NCBI GenBank assembly: GCA_963797635.1
Contig: CAWCPZ010000007.1
Coordinates: 62,001-126,000 of the forward strand
Reading direction: 5' to 3'
Source of the DNA: JAOUEA01 sp963797635
Lineage (GTDB): Bacteria; Actinomycetota; UBA4738; HRBIN12
Length of the DNA: 64,000 nucleotides
Shown here piece after piece: positions 21,935 to 32,539 of this stretch. A model generated the notes under the pieces. The model did not search any database. It saw only the letters and a program-made list of their open reading frames with translations, and was not told the origin of the DNA. The first letter of the stretch is position 1. The number at the start of each line of letters is the position of its first letter. A program made the position numbers and the translations under genes.

Positions 21935-22604
21935 GGATCAACGTCAGGGCGAATCCGGTGAACACGACGGCGAGACCGATCAGTCCGAGCCGCACGTTCC
22001 GGATCTTGAACCGCTGCGACATCGCGATCAGGAACAGCACCATCGCGAGGAACACCGTGACGCGAACGTACTCCTCGCCGGTGTCCCTCGAGGACCCGCC
22101 CTGCTCCAACGCGTGCGTCGCCTGCTCGTCCAGGTCTGCGGCCTTGTCATCGAGCGGGCTGTGGTACTCCGGCATGAAGATCGGCCCCGCCGGAGCGTCG
22201 GGGTCATTGAGCGGATCGGTCTCGAGCCAGGCATCGAACGCGACGAGGTAGTTCGGGGTGAACCGCTTCGCGAACACGGCGGCGGCCTGATCGTCACCGG
22301 TGGTGGTGGCGGTCACCCACGCGTTGAGGGCGTTCGTATTGAACAGCAGTTGCTGGCCCGCCTGCGTGGCGGCGAGGTCCTGCTCCACCCGCAATTTGGA
22401 GGCCTCAGCGTATTGTTCGGCGGATCGGCCGTCCCATTTCGCCGACTGGTAGCCGCTCCAGGCGGTCGCGATCGCGACGCACGCCAGCAGGATGGCCTCG
22501 AAGATCTCCAGGATGCGGCCGAACCGGTCGCTGCGGCCACCCTCGCTGTGACTGCCATGTTCGTTGAGATGCTTGGCGATCTCGACGTTTGCACCTTCAG
22601 GCAC
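21915..22604 (-). CDS. DUF4337-like membrane protein
   Basis: 229 residues. A soluble N-terminal segment precedes helix 1 (EAILLACVAIATAWSGYQSAKW); the AWSGYQSAKWDG patch is typical of DUF4337-type proteins. A long periplasmic or cytoplasmic helical section follows (EASKLRVEQDLAATQAGQQ ... ). Two C-terminal helices close it (VTVFLAMVLFLIAMSQRF; LGLIGLAVVFTGFALTLIL). Function unknown. It is convergent with the K+ channel gene and divergent from the GMC oxidoreductase. Confidence 0.75.
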   Translation of the reverse strand: MPEGANVEIAKHLNEHGSHSEGGRSDRFGRILEIFEAILLACVAIATAWSGYQSAKWDGRSAEQYAEASKLRVEQDLAATQAGQQLLFNTNALNAWVTATTTGDDQAAAVFAKRFTPNYLVAFDAWLETDPLNDPDAPAGPIFMPEYHSPLDDKAADLDEQATHALEQGGSSRDTGEEYVRVTVFLAMVLFLIAMSQRFKIRNVRLGLIGLAVVFTGFALTLILTFPHL

Positions 22605-22656
22605 GTTCGTTCCTCCCGCGCGATGGTGCCTGGATGCTACGTCGTCGCGGCGCCCC

Positions 22657-22662
22657 TAGACT
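22657..22662 (+). promoter_or_regulatory. -10 box TAGACT, probable leaderless promoter of the GMC oxidoreductase
   Basis: TAGACT ends 8 bases before ATG 22671; no ribosome site is present. Confidence 0.6.
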
Positions 22663-22670
22663 CCACCGCC

Positions 22671-24159
22671 ATGGTGGAGGGCTACGACGTGATCGTGGTG
22701 GGCGGCGGCACCGCCGGCTCGGTCGTCGCGGGCCGCCTGGTGGAGGCGGGCCGGCACGTGCTGGTGCTCGAAGCCGGTCCCGACTACGGCTCGTTCGGCA
22801 CGCTGGGGTGGCCCAGCGACCTGCTCGACGCCGCCACGATCCCCACGAGCCACGACTGGGGGTACCGCTCGGGCGACGAACTCCCCGGCCGCGCCCTGCC
22901 GTACGAACGCGCCCGGGTGATCGGGGGCTGTTCCACCCACAACGGCTGCACCGTCTCCTGGGGGCACCGCCTCGACTACGACGGCTGGGCCGCGCGAGGC
23001 CTCGATGGCTGGAGCGCCGACGACCTCCTGCCGCTGTTCGGCGAGGCGTCCCTGCGGATGCGGGTTCGACGGTTCCGCGACGACGAGGTCGCCCCGTTCC
23101 ATCGCGCGTTCATCGATGCCGGTCTCGACATGGGGATGCCCGAACTCGACGACCTCGAATCGCTCGACGGCGTGCCGTCGGTGTGCGCCGAGCCCTCCAA
23201 CAGCCCGGAAGGCGTGCGCTGGAACGCCGCGTTCGCCTACCTCGATCCGGTGCGAGGGCGGCCCGAACTCGAGGTGCGCGGCGGGGTGACGGTGACCCAT
23301 GTCGTGGTGGAGGGCGGTCGCGCGATCGGCGTCGACCTGGTGGAGGGCGGCGTCGCCGACACCGTGTGGGCCGACCTGGTGGTGGTGGCCGGCGGCACGT
23401 ACGGCTCGCCGGAGCTGCTGCTCCGCAGCGGCATCGGTCCCGCCGAGGAGCTGTGGAACCTGGGCCTGGACATCGTCGCCGACGTGCCCGGGGTGGGTCG
23501 CAACCTCCACGACCACCCCGGCTTCGAGCTGTACTTCGAGCCGTCGGCCGAGCTGGAACGGCGGACGACGGCGTTCCGGGCCACCGGGAAGCCGGTGCCC
23601 GACGAGCAGGCGTTCGCGAAGGTGGCGACCTCGCGAGCGGTGGACGGCGTGTTCGACACGCACCTGTTCCCCGAGGTGGCGATGGATGGCCGGCTCGCGA
23701 TCTTCACGGCGTTGCTCACCCCGCGCTCGCGCGGAGCGTTGACCCTGCGCAGCGACGATCCCTCCGTGGCACCGCTGATCGACCACGCGTACCTGCAGGA
23801 TCCCGACGGCCACGACCTGGCGGCGCTGACCGAAGGGGTGGAGCTGGCTCGCGGCGTTCGCGGCGAACCCGGCGATGAAGGCCCTGCTCCGCCGCGAGGT
23901 GGAGCCGGGTCTCGACATCAAGGGCGCCGAGCTGGCCGACGCGGTGCGGGCGGGGGTGATCCACTACTGGCATCCGGTGGGGACGTGCGCGATGGGTGGG
24001 CCCGACGATCCGGCGGCGGTCACCGACGCCGACGGCCGGGTCCGTGGGGTGGAAGGGCTGGTCGTGGCCGACGCGTCCCTGATGCCCACGACGGTCCGTG
24101 CCACCACGAACCTGCCCACCGTGGTGATCGGCGAGCGCATCGCCGCCTCCCTGATCTGA
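22671..24159 (+). CDS. GMC-family FAD oxidoreductase (one frameshift)
   Basis: About 495 residues. N-terminal FAD motif DVIVVGGGTAGSVVAGRL with VLVLEAGPDYG is the GMC start; ARVIGGCSTHNG is the first PROSITE-like GMC motif. GGTYGSPELLLRSGIGP is the second. The C-terminus has the catalytic histidine region HYWHPVGTCAMGG and SLMPTTVRATTNLPTVVIGERIA. The family includes choline dehydrogenase and alcohol or sugar oxidases; the substrate is unknown. A frame change near 23862 (CGC-G-GCG) is repaired by one base. The gene stands alone behind its own promoter. Confidence 0.88.
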
Positions 24160-24216
24160 CGGCGCGGAGCGATCGCCCGGAAGCCGTCTGTTACCCTTGC
24201 CGTATGTAGGGATTCG

Positions 24217-24250
24217 CGCCCATCCGGGAACGGGTGGGCGTTCTGCGTTT
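24217..24250 (+). terminator. Hairpin between the GMC gene and guaB3
   Basis: CGCCCATCCG (24217-24226) pairs with CGGGTGGGCG (24231-24240) around GGAA, followed by TTCTGCGTTT. It can end the GMC transcript or, if the guaB3 promoter is upstream, be part of the guaB3 leader. Confidence 0.55.
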
Positions 24251-24278
24251 CCGCGGGACGAGCAGCGTGGGGGGATGG

Positions 24279-25439
24279 ATGGAATTCGAGATCGGGATCG
24301 GCAAGACGGCCCGCCGGGCCTACGGATTCGACGAGGTGGCCATCGTCCCGTCGAGGCGGACGCGTGACCCCCAGGACGTCGACATCCGCTGGGAGATCGA
24401 CGCCTACACCTTCGAGCTGCCGATGATGGCCAGCGCCATGGACGCCGCCGTCTCGCCGGCCACCGCCATCGAGATCGGCCGCGTGGGCGGGCTCGCCTGC
24501 CTCAACCTCGAGGGACTGTGGACCCGCTACGAGGACCCGGAGCCGATCTACCAGGAGATCGCCGAACTCAGCGACGAGAAGGCCACGCGCCGCATGCAGG
24601 AGCTCTACGCCGAGCCGCTGAAGGAGGAGCTGATCGGGCAGCGGATCGAGGAGATCAAGGCCGGCGGCGTCGTCAGCTGCGCCTCCCTCACCCCCCAGAA
24701 GGTCGAGCAGTACTCGAAGCTCGTGCTGGACGCCGGTCTCGACATCCTGGTGATCCAGGGCACGGTGGTCTCGGGCGAGCACGTCTCGTCCAACCACGAG
24801 CCGCTCAACCTGAAGGAGTTCATCCCGTCCTACGACATCCCGGTGATCGTGGGCGGGTGCGCGTCCTACTCGACCGCGCTGCACCTGATGCGCACCGGCG
24901 CGGTGGGCGTGCTCGTGGGCGTCGGGCCCGGCAACGCCTGCACCACCCGCGGCGTGCTCGGGGTCGGTGTGCCGCAGGCCACCGCGATCGCCGACGCGGC
25001 CGCCGCGCGCCGTGAGCACCTGCACGAGACCGGCCGCTACTGCCACGTCATCGCCGACGGCGGCATGCGAACCGGCGGCGACATCGCCAAGGCGATCGCG
25101 TGCGGCGCCGACGCCGTGATGATCGGCTCGCCCATGACCCGGGCGCAGGAAGCGCCGGGCGGCGGCTACCACTGGGGCATGGCCACCTTCCACCCGACCC
25201 TGCCTCGGGGAGCCAGGGTGAAGACCCAGCAGGTCGCCTCGATCGAGGAGATCCTGCGCGGGCCGGCCCACGAGAACGACGGCACGTTCAACCTGTTCGG
25301 GGCGCTCGCGACGTCGATGGCCACCTGTGGCTACGAGACGATCAAGGAGTTCCAGAAGGCCGAACTGGTGATCGCGCCGTCGATCAAGACCGAGGGCAAG
25401 ACCTACCAGACCCAGCAGCGCGTGGGGATGGGCCACTGA
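24279..25439 (+). CDS. guaB3: GuaB3-type IMP dehydrogenase family protein
   Basis: 386 residues from ATG 24279. The TIM barrel of the IMPDH/GMP reductase family is clear: VAIVPSRRTRDPQDVD, ELPMMASAMDAAVSP, then the catalytic-loop cysteine in GPGNACTTRGVLG (GSxCTTR in classical IMPDH) and VIADGGMRTGGDIAKAIACGADAVMIG. There are no CBS domains and it is about 100 residues shorter than GuaB, as in the GuaB3 branch common in Actinobacteria. It is followed directly by guaA, so it should act in GMP synthesis. Some GuaB3 proteins have been shown to have IMPDH activity; whether this copy replaces or duplicates GuaB cannot be told here. Confidence 0.92.
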   Translation: MEFEIGIGKTARRAYGFDEVAIVPSRRTRDPQDVDIRWEIDAYTFELPMMASAMDAAVSPATAIEIGRVGGLACLNLEGLWTRYEDPEPIYQEIAELSDEKATRRMQELYAEPLKEELIGQRIEEIKAGGVVSCASLTPQKVEQYSKLVLDAGLDILVIQGTVVSGEHVSSNHEPLNLKEFIPSYDIPVIVGGCASYSTALHLMRTGAVGVLVGVGPGNACTTRGVLGVGVPQATAIADAAAARREHLHETGRYCHVIADGGMRTGGDIAKAIACGADAVMIGSPMTRAQEAPGGGYHWGMATFHPTLPRGARVKTQQVASIEEILRGPAHENDGTFNLFGALATSMATCGYETIKEFQKAELVIAPSIKTEGKTYQTQQRVGMGH

Positions 25440-26991
25440 CCTCGCGTCCCGACAGCCCGCGCCCGGTCCTCGTCGTCGATCTGGGCGCGCAGTACGCGCA
25501 GCTGATCGCGCGGCGTGTGCGGGAAGCGCACGTCTACTCCGAGATCGTTCCGCACGACCTGAGCGCGGACGAGCTCCGGACTCGGCGTCCGGCCGGGATC
25601 ATCCTCAGCGGTGGTCCGTCGTCGGTGTACGAGGCGGGCGCGCCGCAGGTCGATCCCGGGCTGTTCTCGCTGGGGGTGCCGGTGCTGGGCATCTGCTACG
25701 GCCATCAGCTGATGGCGCGGGCGCTCGGCGGCGAGGTCGCCGCCACGGGACAGCGTGAGTACGGCGGCACCACGTTGACGGTCGACGGCGGTTCGAAGCT
25801 GCTGCAGGACTTCCCGGCGAGCGACACCGTGTGGATGAGCCACGGGGACGCCGTCACGCGTGAGCCCGAAGGGTTCCGGGTGATGGCACGCACCGATCAG
25901 ATCCCGATCGCCGCGATGGAGGACCCGGCCCGAGGGATGTACGCCGTGCAGTTCCACCCCGAGGTCTCCCACACCTCGCACGGCCAGGACGTGATGAAGC
26001 GGTTCCTGTACGAGGGCTGCGACCTGCTGCCCGACTGGACGCCGACGAACATCATCGACGACCAGGTGGCGCGGATCCGGTCGCAGGTGGGTCAGCGAGC
26101 AGGTGCTGTGCGCGTTGAGCGGCGGCGTCGATTCCGCGGTGGCGGCGCTGCTGGTGCACCGCGCGGTGGGCGACCAGCTGACGTGCGTGTTCGTCGACCA
26201 CGGGTTGAACCGCGAAGGGCGAGCCCGATCAGGTGGAGGAGACGTTCGCGCGGCACTTCCGGATCCCGTTGGTGCACGTGAAGGCCGCCGACCGGTTCCT
26301 CGGGCGCCTGGCGGGCGTCACCGACCCCGAGGTGAAGCGCAAGACGATCGGTGAGGAGTTCATCCGGGTGTTCGAGGAGGTCGCGCGCGAGCAGGTGTCG
26401 AGCGCGACCTTCCTGGTGCAGGGCACGCTGTATCCCGACGTGATCGAGAGCGGGTCGAAGACCGCCGCCAACATCAAGAGCCACCACAACGTGGGCGGGT
26501 TGCCGGAGGACATGGACTTCTCGCTCGTCGAACCGCTGCGCGACCTGTTCAAGGACGAGGTGCGGCAGGTGGGCAGCGAGCTGGGGCTGCCCGAGGAGAT
26601 CGTGCAGCGTCAGCCGTTCCCCGGACCGGGGTTGGCGGTGCGCATCGTGGGCGAGGTCACCGCCGAGAACCTGGCGAAGGTGCGCGGCGCCGATCTCGTG
26701 GTGCGCGAGGAGATCCGGCGCGCCGGGCTGGAACGCGACACCTGGCAGGCGTTCTGCGTGCTGCTCGCCGACGTGCAGAGCGTGGGCGTGATGGGCGACG
26801 GCCGCACCTACGAGAACCCGGTGATCGTGCGGGCGGTGACCAGCGAGGACGCGATGACGGCCGATTGGGCGCGACTGCCCGCCGAGGTGCTGGACACGAT
26901 CGCCTCGCGCATCGTCCGGGAGGTGCCGGGCGTGAACCGGGTGGCCTACGACATCACGTCGAAGCCTCCGGGCACGATCGAGTGGGAGTAG
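25436..26991 (+). CDS. guaA: GMP synthase (glutamine-hydrolysing), two frameshifts
   Basis: About 515 residues. The glutamine amidotransferase domain has VLVVDLGAQYAQLIARRVRE, the nucleophile Cys in GICYGHQ and the His/Glu in VQFHPEVSHT. The ATP-pyrophosphatase loop is ALSGGVDSAVAA. The C-terminal dimerisation domain ends RVAYDITSKPPGTIEWE, as in all GuaA proteins. Frame changes near 26091 (GTGGG-T-CAGC) and 26218 (GAAGG-G-CGAG) are repaired by dropping one base each. No ATG/GTG/TTG lies in a suitable place: translation probably starts around 25436, where a CTG overlaps the guaB3 stop. Essential gene, so the shifts are almost surely sequence errors. Confidence 0.93.
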
Positions 26992-28056
26992 CACGCTCAG
27001 CGGCCCGATCGGTCTCGACGACGTTGCAGCGATCCGCGCGGGCTGGCTCGCCGACCTGCCTGGCTCCCGGTCGCCGGTAGCGCCGGTGCCAGCGCCAGTA
27101 CGCCAGCCCGCCGGCCGGGAGCGCCAGCCAGAACGACACCAGCCGGTAGGCCAGCGTCGCCAGGGCCGCCGAACCTCGCGGCACGCCCGCCAGCACCAGC
27201 GTCGCCGCCAGCCCGGCCTCGACGAAGCCCACGCCTCCGGGCGTGATCGAGATCGTCGACAGCACCTGGCCCGTGACGTAGGCGAGCAGGATCAGCGCCG
27301 GGTTCGGGAATCCGGGATCGAACGCCGCCACCGCCGTCACCAGCGCCAGGTAGTCGAACCCCCAGTTCCCCGCCGCGAACAGGATCGCCTGCCACCACCG
27401 CGCGGACAGCACCTCCAGGATCTGGTCGCGCTGGGCGATCAGCCGTTCCGGGAGGTCGCTCCCCGTCGAGGGCCGCACCCTCGCGATCGTCCGGCCCACC
27501 CACCGCAGGGGCCGGTCGTAGGCCACCAGCGGGACCATCACCGCGGTCACCAGCAGCAGGATCCCCACGCCGACGACGGCCGCTCCTCCCCAAGCCCGGG
27601 TCCACGCCGCTCCCCAGCAGGATGAACGGCAGGCTCAAGCACCGGCAGCGCCAGCACCGTCGCGATGTCGACCACCTCGGACGCAGCGAGCGCGACGCCC
27701 ACCTTCTCCGGGCGCTCCCCGGCGGTGGTCAGCATCCGGTACTGGAGCGCCTCGCCGGCGGCGGTGCCGCCCGGCAGCAGTTTCGCCACGGCGTTCTCGC
27801 TCAGCTGAGCCGTGGCGATCGCGTACCACCGCGTGCTCCGCAGCATCAGCCGCTGCAGCATCCACAGGCACGTGAAGCTCGCCGCCTCGCACGCGATCAT
27901 CACCACGAACCAGATCGGGTTGAGCCTGTCCAGCTCGGGCAGGCGATCGAACTCAGCGAGGAGCGAGGGCCACACCACGTACAGGCCGACCAACGCTACC
28001 AGCAACACCACGATCCGAAGGATCACGCTGCGTCGCGACGCCGACCTCGTGCTCAC
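26954..28056 (-). CDS. YbhN/UPF0104 (LPG-synthase TM-like) flippase-type membrane protein, frameshifted
   Basis: About 365 residues. Helices start at about residue 10 (VILRIVVLLVALVGLYVVW). The family motifs are AVAKLLPGGTAAGEALQYRML in the first half and ISITPGGVGFVEAGLAATLVL in the second. Family members (TIGR00374-like) are thought to move lipids or lipid-linked molecules; MprF uses this domain to flip lysyl-PG. Frame changes near 27639 (GTGC-T-TGAGC) and 27590 are repaired by one base each; the exact C-terminus is uncertain and as read overlaps the 3' end of guaA by 38 bp. The start GTG overlaps the sortase stop (GTGA), so the two are translationally coupled. Confidence 0.8.
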
Positions 28057-28703
28057 ACGCGGTCGGCGTACACGATCAATCGCTGGGAGCTGAAGTACTT
28101 CGGGTGACAGGTGGTGAGGACCAGCGTGGGTTCGTCCGTCTGTTCCAGGACCCTGCCCGACCCGTACTCGTTGACCGCGAACACCCGGTTCACCACGTAG
28201 TCGTAGGTGCCGAACTCGGTGCGCAGCGTGATGCGGTCACCGGCCACGACCTTGTCCAGGTTGTAGAACGGGTGCAGGTAGGTGGTGCGGTGGCCGGCGA
28301 TGCCCACGCGGCCCGTGTCGTCCCACGGGTTCGCCGTGTCGACGTAGTGGCCCGGTCCCAGTTTCAGGTCCTCGTACTCGGTGCCCTGCACCACCATGAA
28401 GTTCACGCCGATCGAGGGGATCAGCAACTGCGCGTAGGCGTCGCCGATCGGGATCCGGTCAGGAGCCTGCGACGGGTCCTTGGTGTCGATCACCTGCTCG
28501 AACCCGGACCGCAGGCCGTCCTGCGCCCGCTGCGTCGAGAGTCCCGTGCCCCACAGGAGCCACACCACGTAGCCGCCGAACCCGGCCGCCACCATGAGGC
28601 AGACCACGCCGAACCAGTGGAGGCCCAGCCGCCACCCGCTCCGGCGGGTGTTCCACCGAGCGGGGGGTGCGGGGGTCGGGGTGCGGGTCGCCACCTGCGT
28701 CAT
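28053..28703 (-). CDS. Class E sortase
   Basis: 216 residues. A proline-rich N-terminus is followed by one membrane helix (GLHWFGVVCLMVAAGFGGYVVWLLW). The extracytoplasmic catalytic domain contains LLIPSIGVNFMVVQGTEYEDL, the catalytic His in GIAGHRTTY, the Cys in TLVLTTCHPKYF and the Arg in SSQRLIVYA. This order and the TxTC motif match class E sortases of Actinobacteria, which usually anchor LAXTG-type substrates. No substrate with a sorting signal is seen in the window. ATG 28703; the stop overlaps the GTG of the flippase-like gene. It is divergent from pcrA. Confidence 0.93.
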   Translation of the reverse strand: MTQVATRTPTPAPPARWNTRRSGWRLGLHWFGVVCLMVAAGFGGYVVWLLWGTGLSTQRAQDGLRSGFEQVIDTKDPSQAPDRIPIGDAYAQLLIPSIGVNFMVVQGTEYEDLKLGPGHYVDTANPWDDTGRVGIAGHRTTYLHPFYNLDKVVAGDRITLRTEFGTYDYVVNRVFAVNEYGSGRVLEQTDEPTLVLTTCHPKYFSSQRLIVYADRV

Positions 28704-28793
28704 CAGGCTTCCACGGTACCGCCCGTTCCTCGTTGGCGCACCCACCGGACGGCCCGTTCGGCGAGGCGAACGGCTGGGGTCGCCGGGGGCTCC

Positions 28794-28799
28794 TACACT
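28794..28799 (+). promoter_or_regulatory. -10 box TACACT, probable leaderless promoter of pcrA
   Basis: TACACT ends 6 bases before GTG 28806; there is no ribosome site. Confidence 0.65.
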
Positions 28800-28805
28800 G
28801 GGGTC

Positions 28806-31068
28806 GTGAACGCCGTCTCGCCCTTGATCGAGGGGCTCAACGACATCCAGACCGAGGCCGTCCTGCACACGGAGGGGCCGGTCCTCATCGTGGCCGGGGC
28901 CGGCAGCGGCAAGACCCGGGCCCTCACCCACCGCATCGCCTACCTGATCCGCGAAGAGGGGGTCTCGCCCGGGCAGATCCTGGCGATCACCTTCACGAAC
29001 AAGGCCGCTCGCGAGATGGTCGCGCGTGTCGAAGAGCTGCTGGGCGAACGCGTCGCCAAGGGCATGTGGATCCTCACGTTCCACTCCACGTGCGCCCGGC
29101 TCCTGCGTCGTGAGCACGCGTTCCTGGGGGTGCCGAGCGGGTTCACGATCTACGACGACGGCGACACCGAGCGGTTGATCAACGGCATCCTGAAGGACCT
29201 CGACCTCGACCCGAAACGGTTCGCGCCCCGGGCCATGGCCTCGGGCATCTCGCGCGCGAAGGACCAGGTGCTGGGGCCCGACGAGTTCGCGCAGATGGCC
29301 TCGAACTACTACGAGGAGACCGTCGCGAAGGTGTTCGCCGCCTACGAAGCGCGCAAGAAGGCGGCGGGGGCGCTCGACTTCGACGACCTGATCAGCGAGA
29401 CCGTTCGGCTGTTCCGCGACCACCCCGAGGTGCTGGCCCACTACCAGGAGCGGTTCCGCTACCTGATGGTCGACGAGTACCAGGACACGAACCGCGCGCA
29501 GTACGAGCTGGTCAACATGCTCAGCGCGAAGTACCGCAACGTGTGCGTCGTGGGCGACGCCGACCAGGGCGTGTACAGCTGGCGCGGCGCCACGATCCAG
29601 AACATCCTGGACTTCGAGCGCGACTACCCCGATGCGCAGGTGTTCCTGATGGAGCAGAACTACCGCTCCACGCAGAACATCCTGGAGATCGCCAACGCGC
29701 TGATCGAGCACAACCAGCAGCGCAAGCCCAAGGCCCTGTGGACCGAAGCCGGCAACGGCGACCTCACCGTGCGCTTCCGCGCCGAGGACGAACACGACGA
29801 GGCGTTCTTCGTGGCCGACGAGATCGAACGACTGCGGGAGTCCGAGGGCTACCGCTACGCCGACTTCACGATCTTCTACCGGACGAACGCGCAGTCCCGC
29901 GTGCTGGAGGACGTGCTGATGCGCATCGGCACGCCCTACCGCGTGTTCGGCGGCGTGCGGTTCTACCAGCGCAAGGAGATCAAGGACGTCCTGGCCTACC
30001 TGCGGCTGATGATCAACCCCGCCGACGTGATCTCGTTCCGCCGCGTGGTGAACACGCCCAAGCGCGGCATCGGCGACGCCACCGTGGCGGCGATCGAGTC
30101 GTTCGCGCGCGACGAGAACATCCCGATCATGCAGGCGGCCCTGCGCGTGGACGAGATCCCCGTGCTCGCCAACCGGGCGAAGGGCGCCGTGGCCGGGTTC
30201 AACCAGATCATGGCGGCGCTGTATCACCACCAGGACGACGGCGCCGGCCCTGCGCGCATGGTGGAGTTCGCCGCGCGTCGAGTCCACCTACATGATGGAA
30301 CTCGAAGAGGAGCGCACGGTCGATGCGCAGGGTCGCATCGAGAACCTGCAGGAGCTCTCGGGCGTGGCCGCCGAGCTGATCGCGCGCGAACCCGAGGCCG
30401 ACCTCGAGCAGTTCCTCGAGCAGGTCTCGCTGGTGGGGGAGCAGGACGAGTACGACGAGGACGCGTCCAACGTCACGCTGATGACCCTGCACATCGCCAA
30501 GGGCCTGGAGTTCCCCGTGGTGTTCATGGTGGGGATGGAGGACGGCATCTTCCCGCACTACCGCTCGATGACCGACACCGCCGCCCTCGAGGAGGAACGC
30601 CGGCTCGCGTACGTGGGCATCACCCGCGCGCAGAAGCGGCTGTACCTCACGAACGCGTGGAGCCGCACGCTGTTCGGCCAGACGCAGTACAACCCGCCCA
30701 GCCGGTTCCTGCAGGAGATGCCGGAGCATCTGTTCGAGATCCGCGAAGGGGAACGGTCGGGTCGTGCGTCCGCCGGTCGCGGAGCCTACCCGGGCGCGAA
30801 CCGTGGCGGTGGCCGGGTGATCGGGGGCCGGAGCGCCGATGACGCCGTGCCCGATCGGGACTGGACGCCCCCCAGCCCCGGCGGGGTCCCCAAGCGCGAC
30901 GCCCCGGTGATCGGCCCCGGCGACACCGTGATCCACGAGAAGTGGGGCGAAGGCGTGGTGCTCACCGTCAGCGGCGCGGGCGACGGCACCGAGGCCACGA
31001 TCACCTTCAGCGACGTGGGGGAGAAGCGGGTGTTACTCGCCTACGCCCCGCTGCGCAAAGCCGGCTGA
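28806..31068 (+). CDS. pcrA: ATP-dependent DNA helicase PcrA/UvrD (one frameshift)
   Basis: About 753 residues, SF1A helicase for DNA repair and replication restart. Motif I is AGAGSGKTRALTHRIAYL; Ia ITFTNKAAREM; II VDEYQDTN; III GDADQGVYSWRGA; IV EQNYRSTQNIL; V TLMTLHIAKGLEFPVVF; VI RLAYVGITRAQKRLYL. The C-terminal linker and Tudor-like tail (GDTVIHEKWGEGVVLTVSG) are typical of PcrA, where the tail binds RNA polymerase. A frame change near 30274 (GCG-C-GTCGAG), between motifs IV and V, is repaired by removing one base. The start is GTG 28806. Confidence 0.95.
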
Positions 31069-31071
31069 GGC

Positions 31072-32539
31072 TCAGCGGGTCAGGCGTTCGATCACGTTGC
31101 GGGTGATCGCGCGACACGTCGGGATCGCCCGACTCCAGCGCGTAAGCCCAATCGGTGACGCCGGCGTTGAAGACGGTGCCGCCGCCGGGCTTGGAGAAGA
31201 CCGCCATGCACGCATGGTTGTTCGTGACGCGATGCACCTGGTCGCGCCAGCCGGGACCGAACACGGCCATCGCGGTGTTCTCCAGCTCGCCGGGTTCGTG
31301 GGCGTAGCGGCTGGGTTGTTCGTCCTGCTTCCACAGCCGCGCGGGGGCGGTCGCCAGGATCTCCAGGTTCTCGGGCGCGCCGTCGGCGTGGGTGGGAACC
31401 GGCAGTCCGTCGGGGCCGGTCGTGAGTTCGCACCCGTCCACCTCGTAGGCCACGATCGTGTCGTCGCGGCCGAGTTCGTCGCCGTAGCGCAGGTCCGTGC
31501 CCTCGAACGCCCAGTGCTCGGGGCGCCACACCGTGTACGCGCCCGATCCCCGCGGAACGCCGAGCCCGTAGCGCGAGTAGCCGCCGCGCGTGAACGTGAG
31601 CCCGATCGTCGAGGTCTCGGGGTTCGCGATGCGCCGATCCGACCACGGCCCGGTGAGGAACCGCTCGTCCGGCGTGCCCACGACCGGATCCTGGTCCGCC
31701 AGGTATTTGAAGCAGGTCATCGTGCGATGGTCCTCGTCGAACCGGACCTGCCAGAAGCACGTGTTCCCGGACAGGATCATCGCGTTGCCGCCGCCGTCGG
31801 TGAACCCGTCGAGGGCCTCGCGCATGCCCCACGACCAGTACTCGTCGTGCCCCACGCTGGCGTACAACCGGTGGCCCTCGAGCACGTCGGGGTGTTCCTC
31901 GAGATCCTGACTGATCGCGACGTCGACGCCGAACCCCTGCCGCTCGGCCCACCGGACGAACGGTCGCTCCCAGTTCCACCAGCCGGCGCCGCCGCTCCAG
32001 ACCGACAGCCCGAGCGGTTCGGCCCATTCGAAGAACCAACGGCCCTCGCGATCGGTCTCCGGCTGCATCTTGCGCCGCGCCGGCTCGGGCTTGACGCAGA
32101 ACCCGGGCGCCAACGGGCGTTCGAACGACACACGGTTGCCGCCGGTGTAGAGCGACGGGCCGCCCCAGTCGTTGTACGCGTTCCAGGTGGAGGTGGAGAG
32201 CACGAGCAGGATCGGCTCGCGCGCCGCACCGGGCGCCGGCCGAACCACCAGGAAGGCGTCGGCGCGCTCGTTGCCCGCCGTGAGGGTCACGGAGTAGTAG
32301 CCGGATCGCCAGGGTCCAACCGGGATCTCGATCGCCGCGGGCCAGTCGCAGCCATCGGATGCCGCGTCGGCAGGGGTCGCGTGATCGGCGGTCGCCACCA
32401 GTTGCGAGCGCCACACGACCTCGCGTTCGGCCCCCTCGCGCGCGACCTCGACGTCGAACGCTCCGGTGTCGCTGGAGACGTGGAGCCCGGCGGGTTCCCC
32501 CGGGGCGACGCTCTGCGGCCAGCAGTAGGCCTGCAGCAT
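31072..32539 (-). CDS. N,N-dimethylformamidase large-subunit-like protein (one frameshift)
   Basis: About 488 residues. An Ig-like N-terminal domain (PGEPAGLHVSSDTGAFDVEVAR ... PWRSGYYSVTL) precedes a glutamine-amidotransferase-like core: ILLVLSTSTWNAYNDWGG, GVDVAISQDLEEHPDVLEGH, LYASVGHDEYWSWGMREAL and GNAMILSGNTCFWQVRFDED. These match the C-terminal domain of the DMF-hydrolysing amidase large subunit, a family widespread in Actinobacteria and mostly without known function. The last residues (RNVIERLTR) are reached after removing one base near 31110. Its ATG overlaps the stop of a 53-aa membrane protein (TGATG), so the two are coupled. No small DMFase subunit is nearby. Confidence 0.8.
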
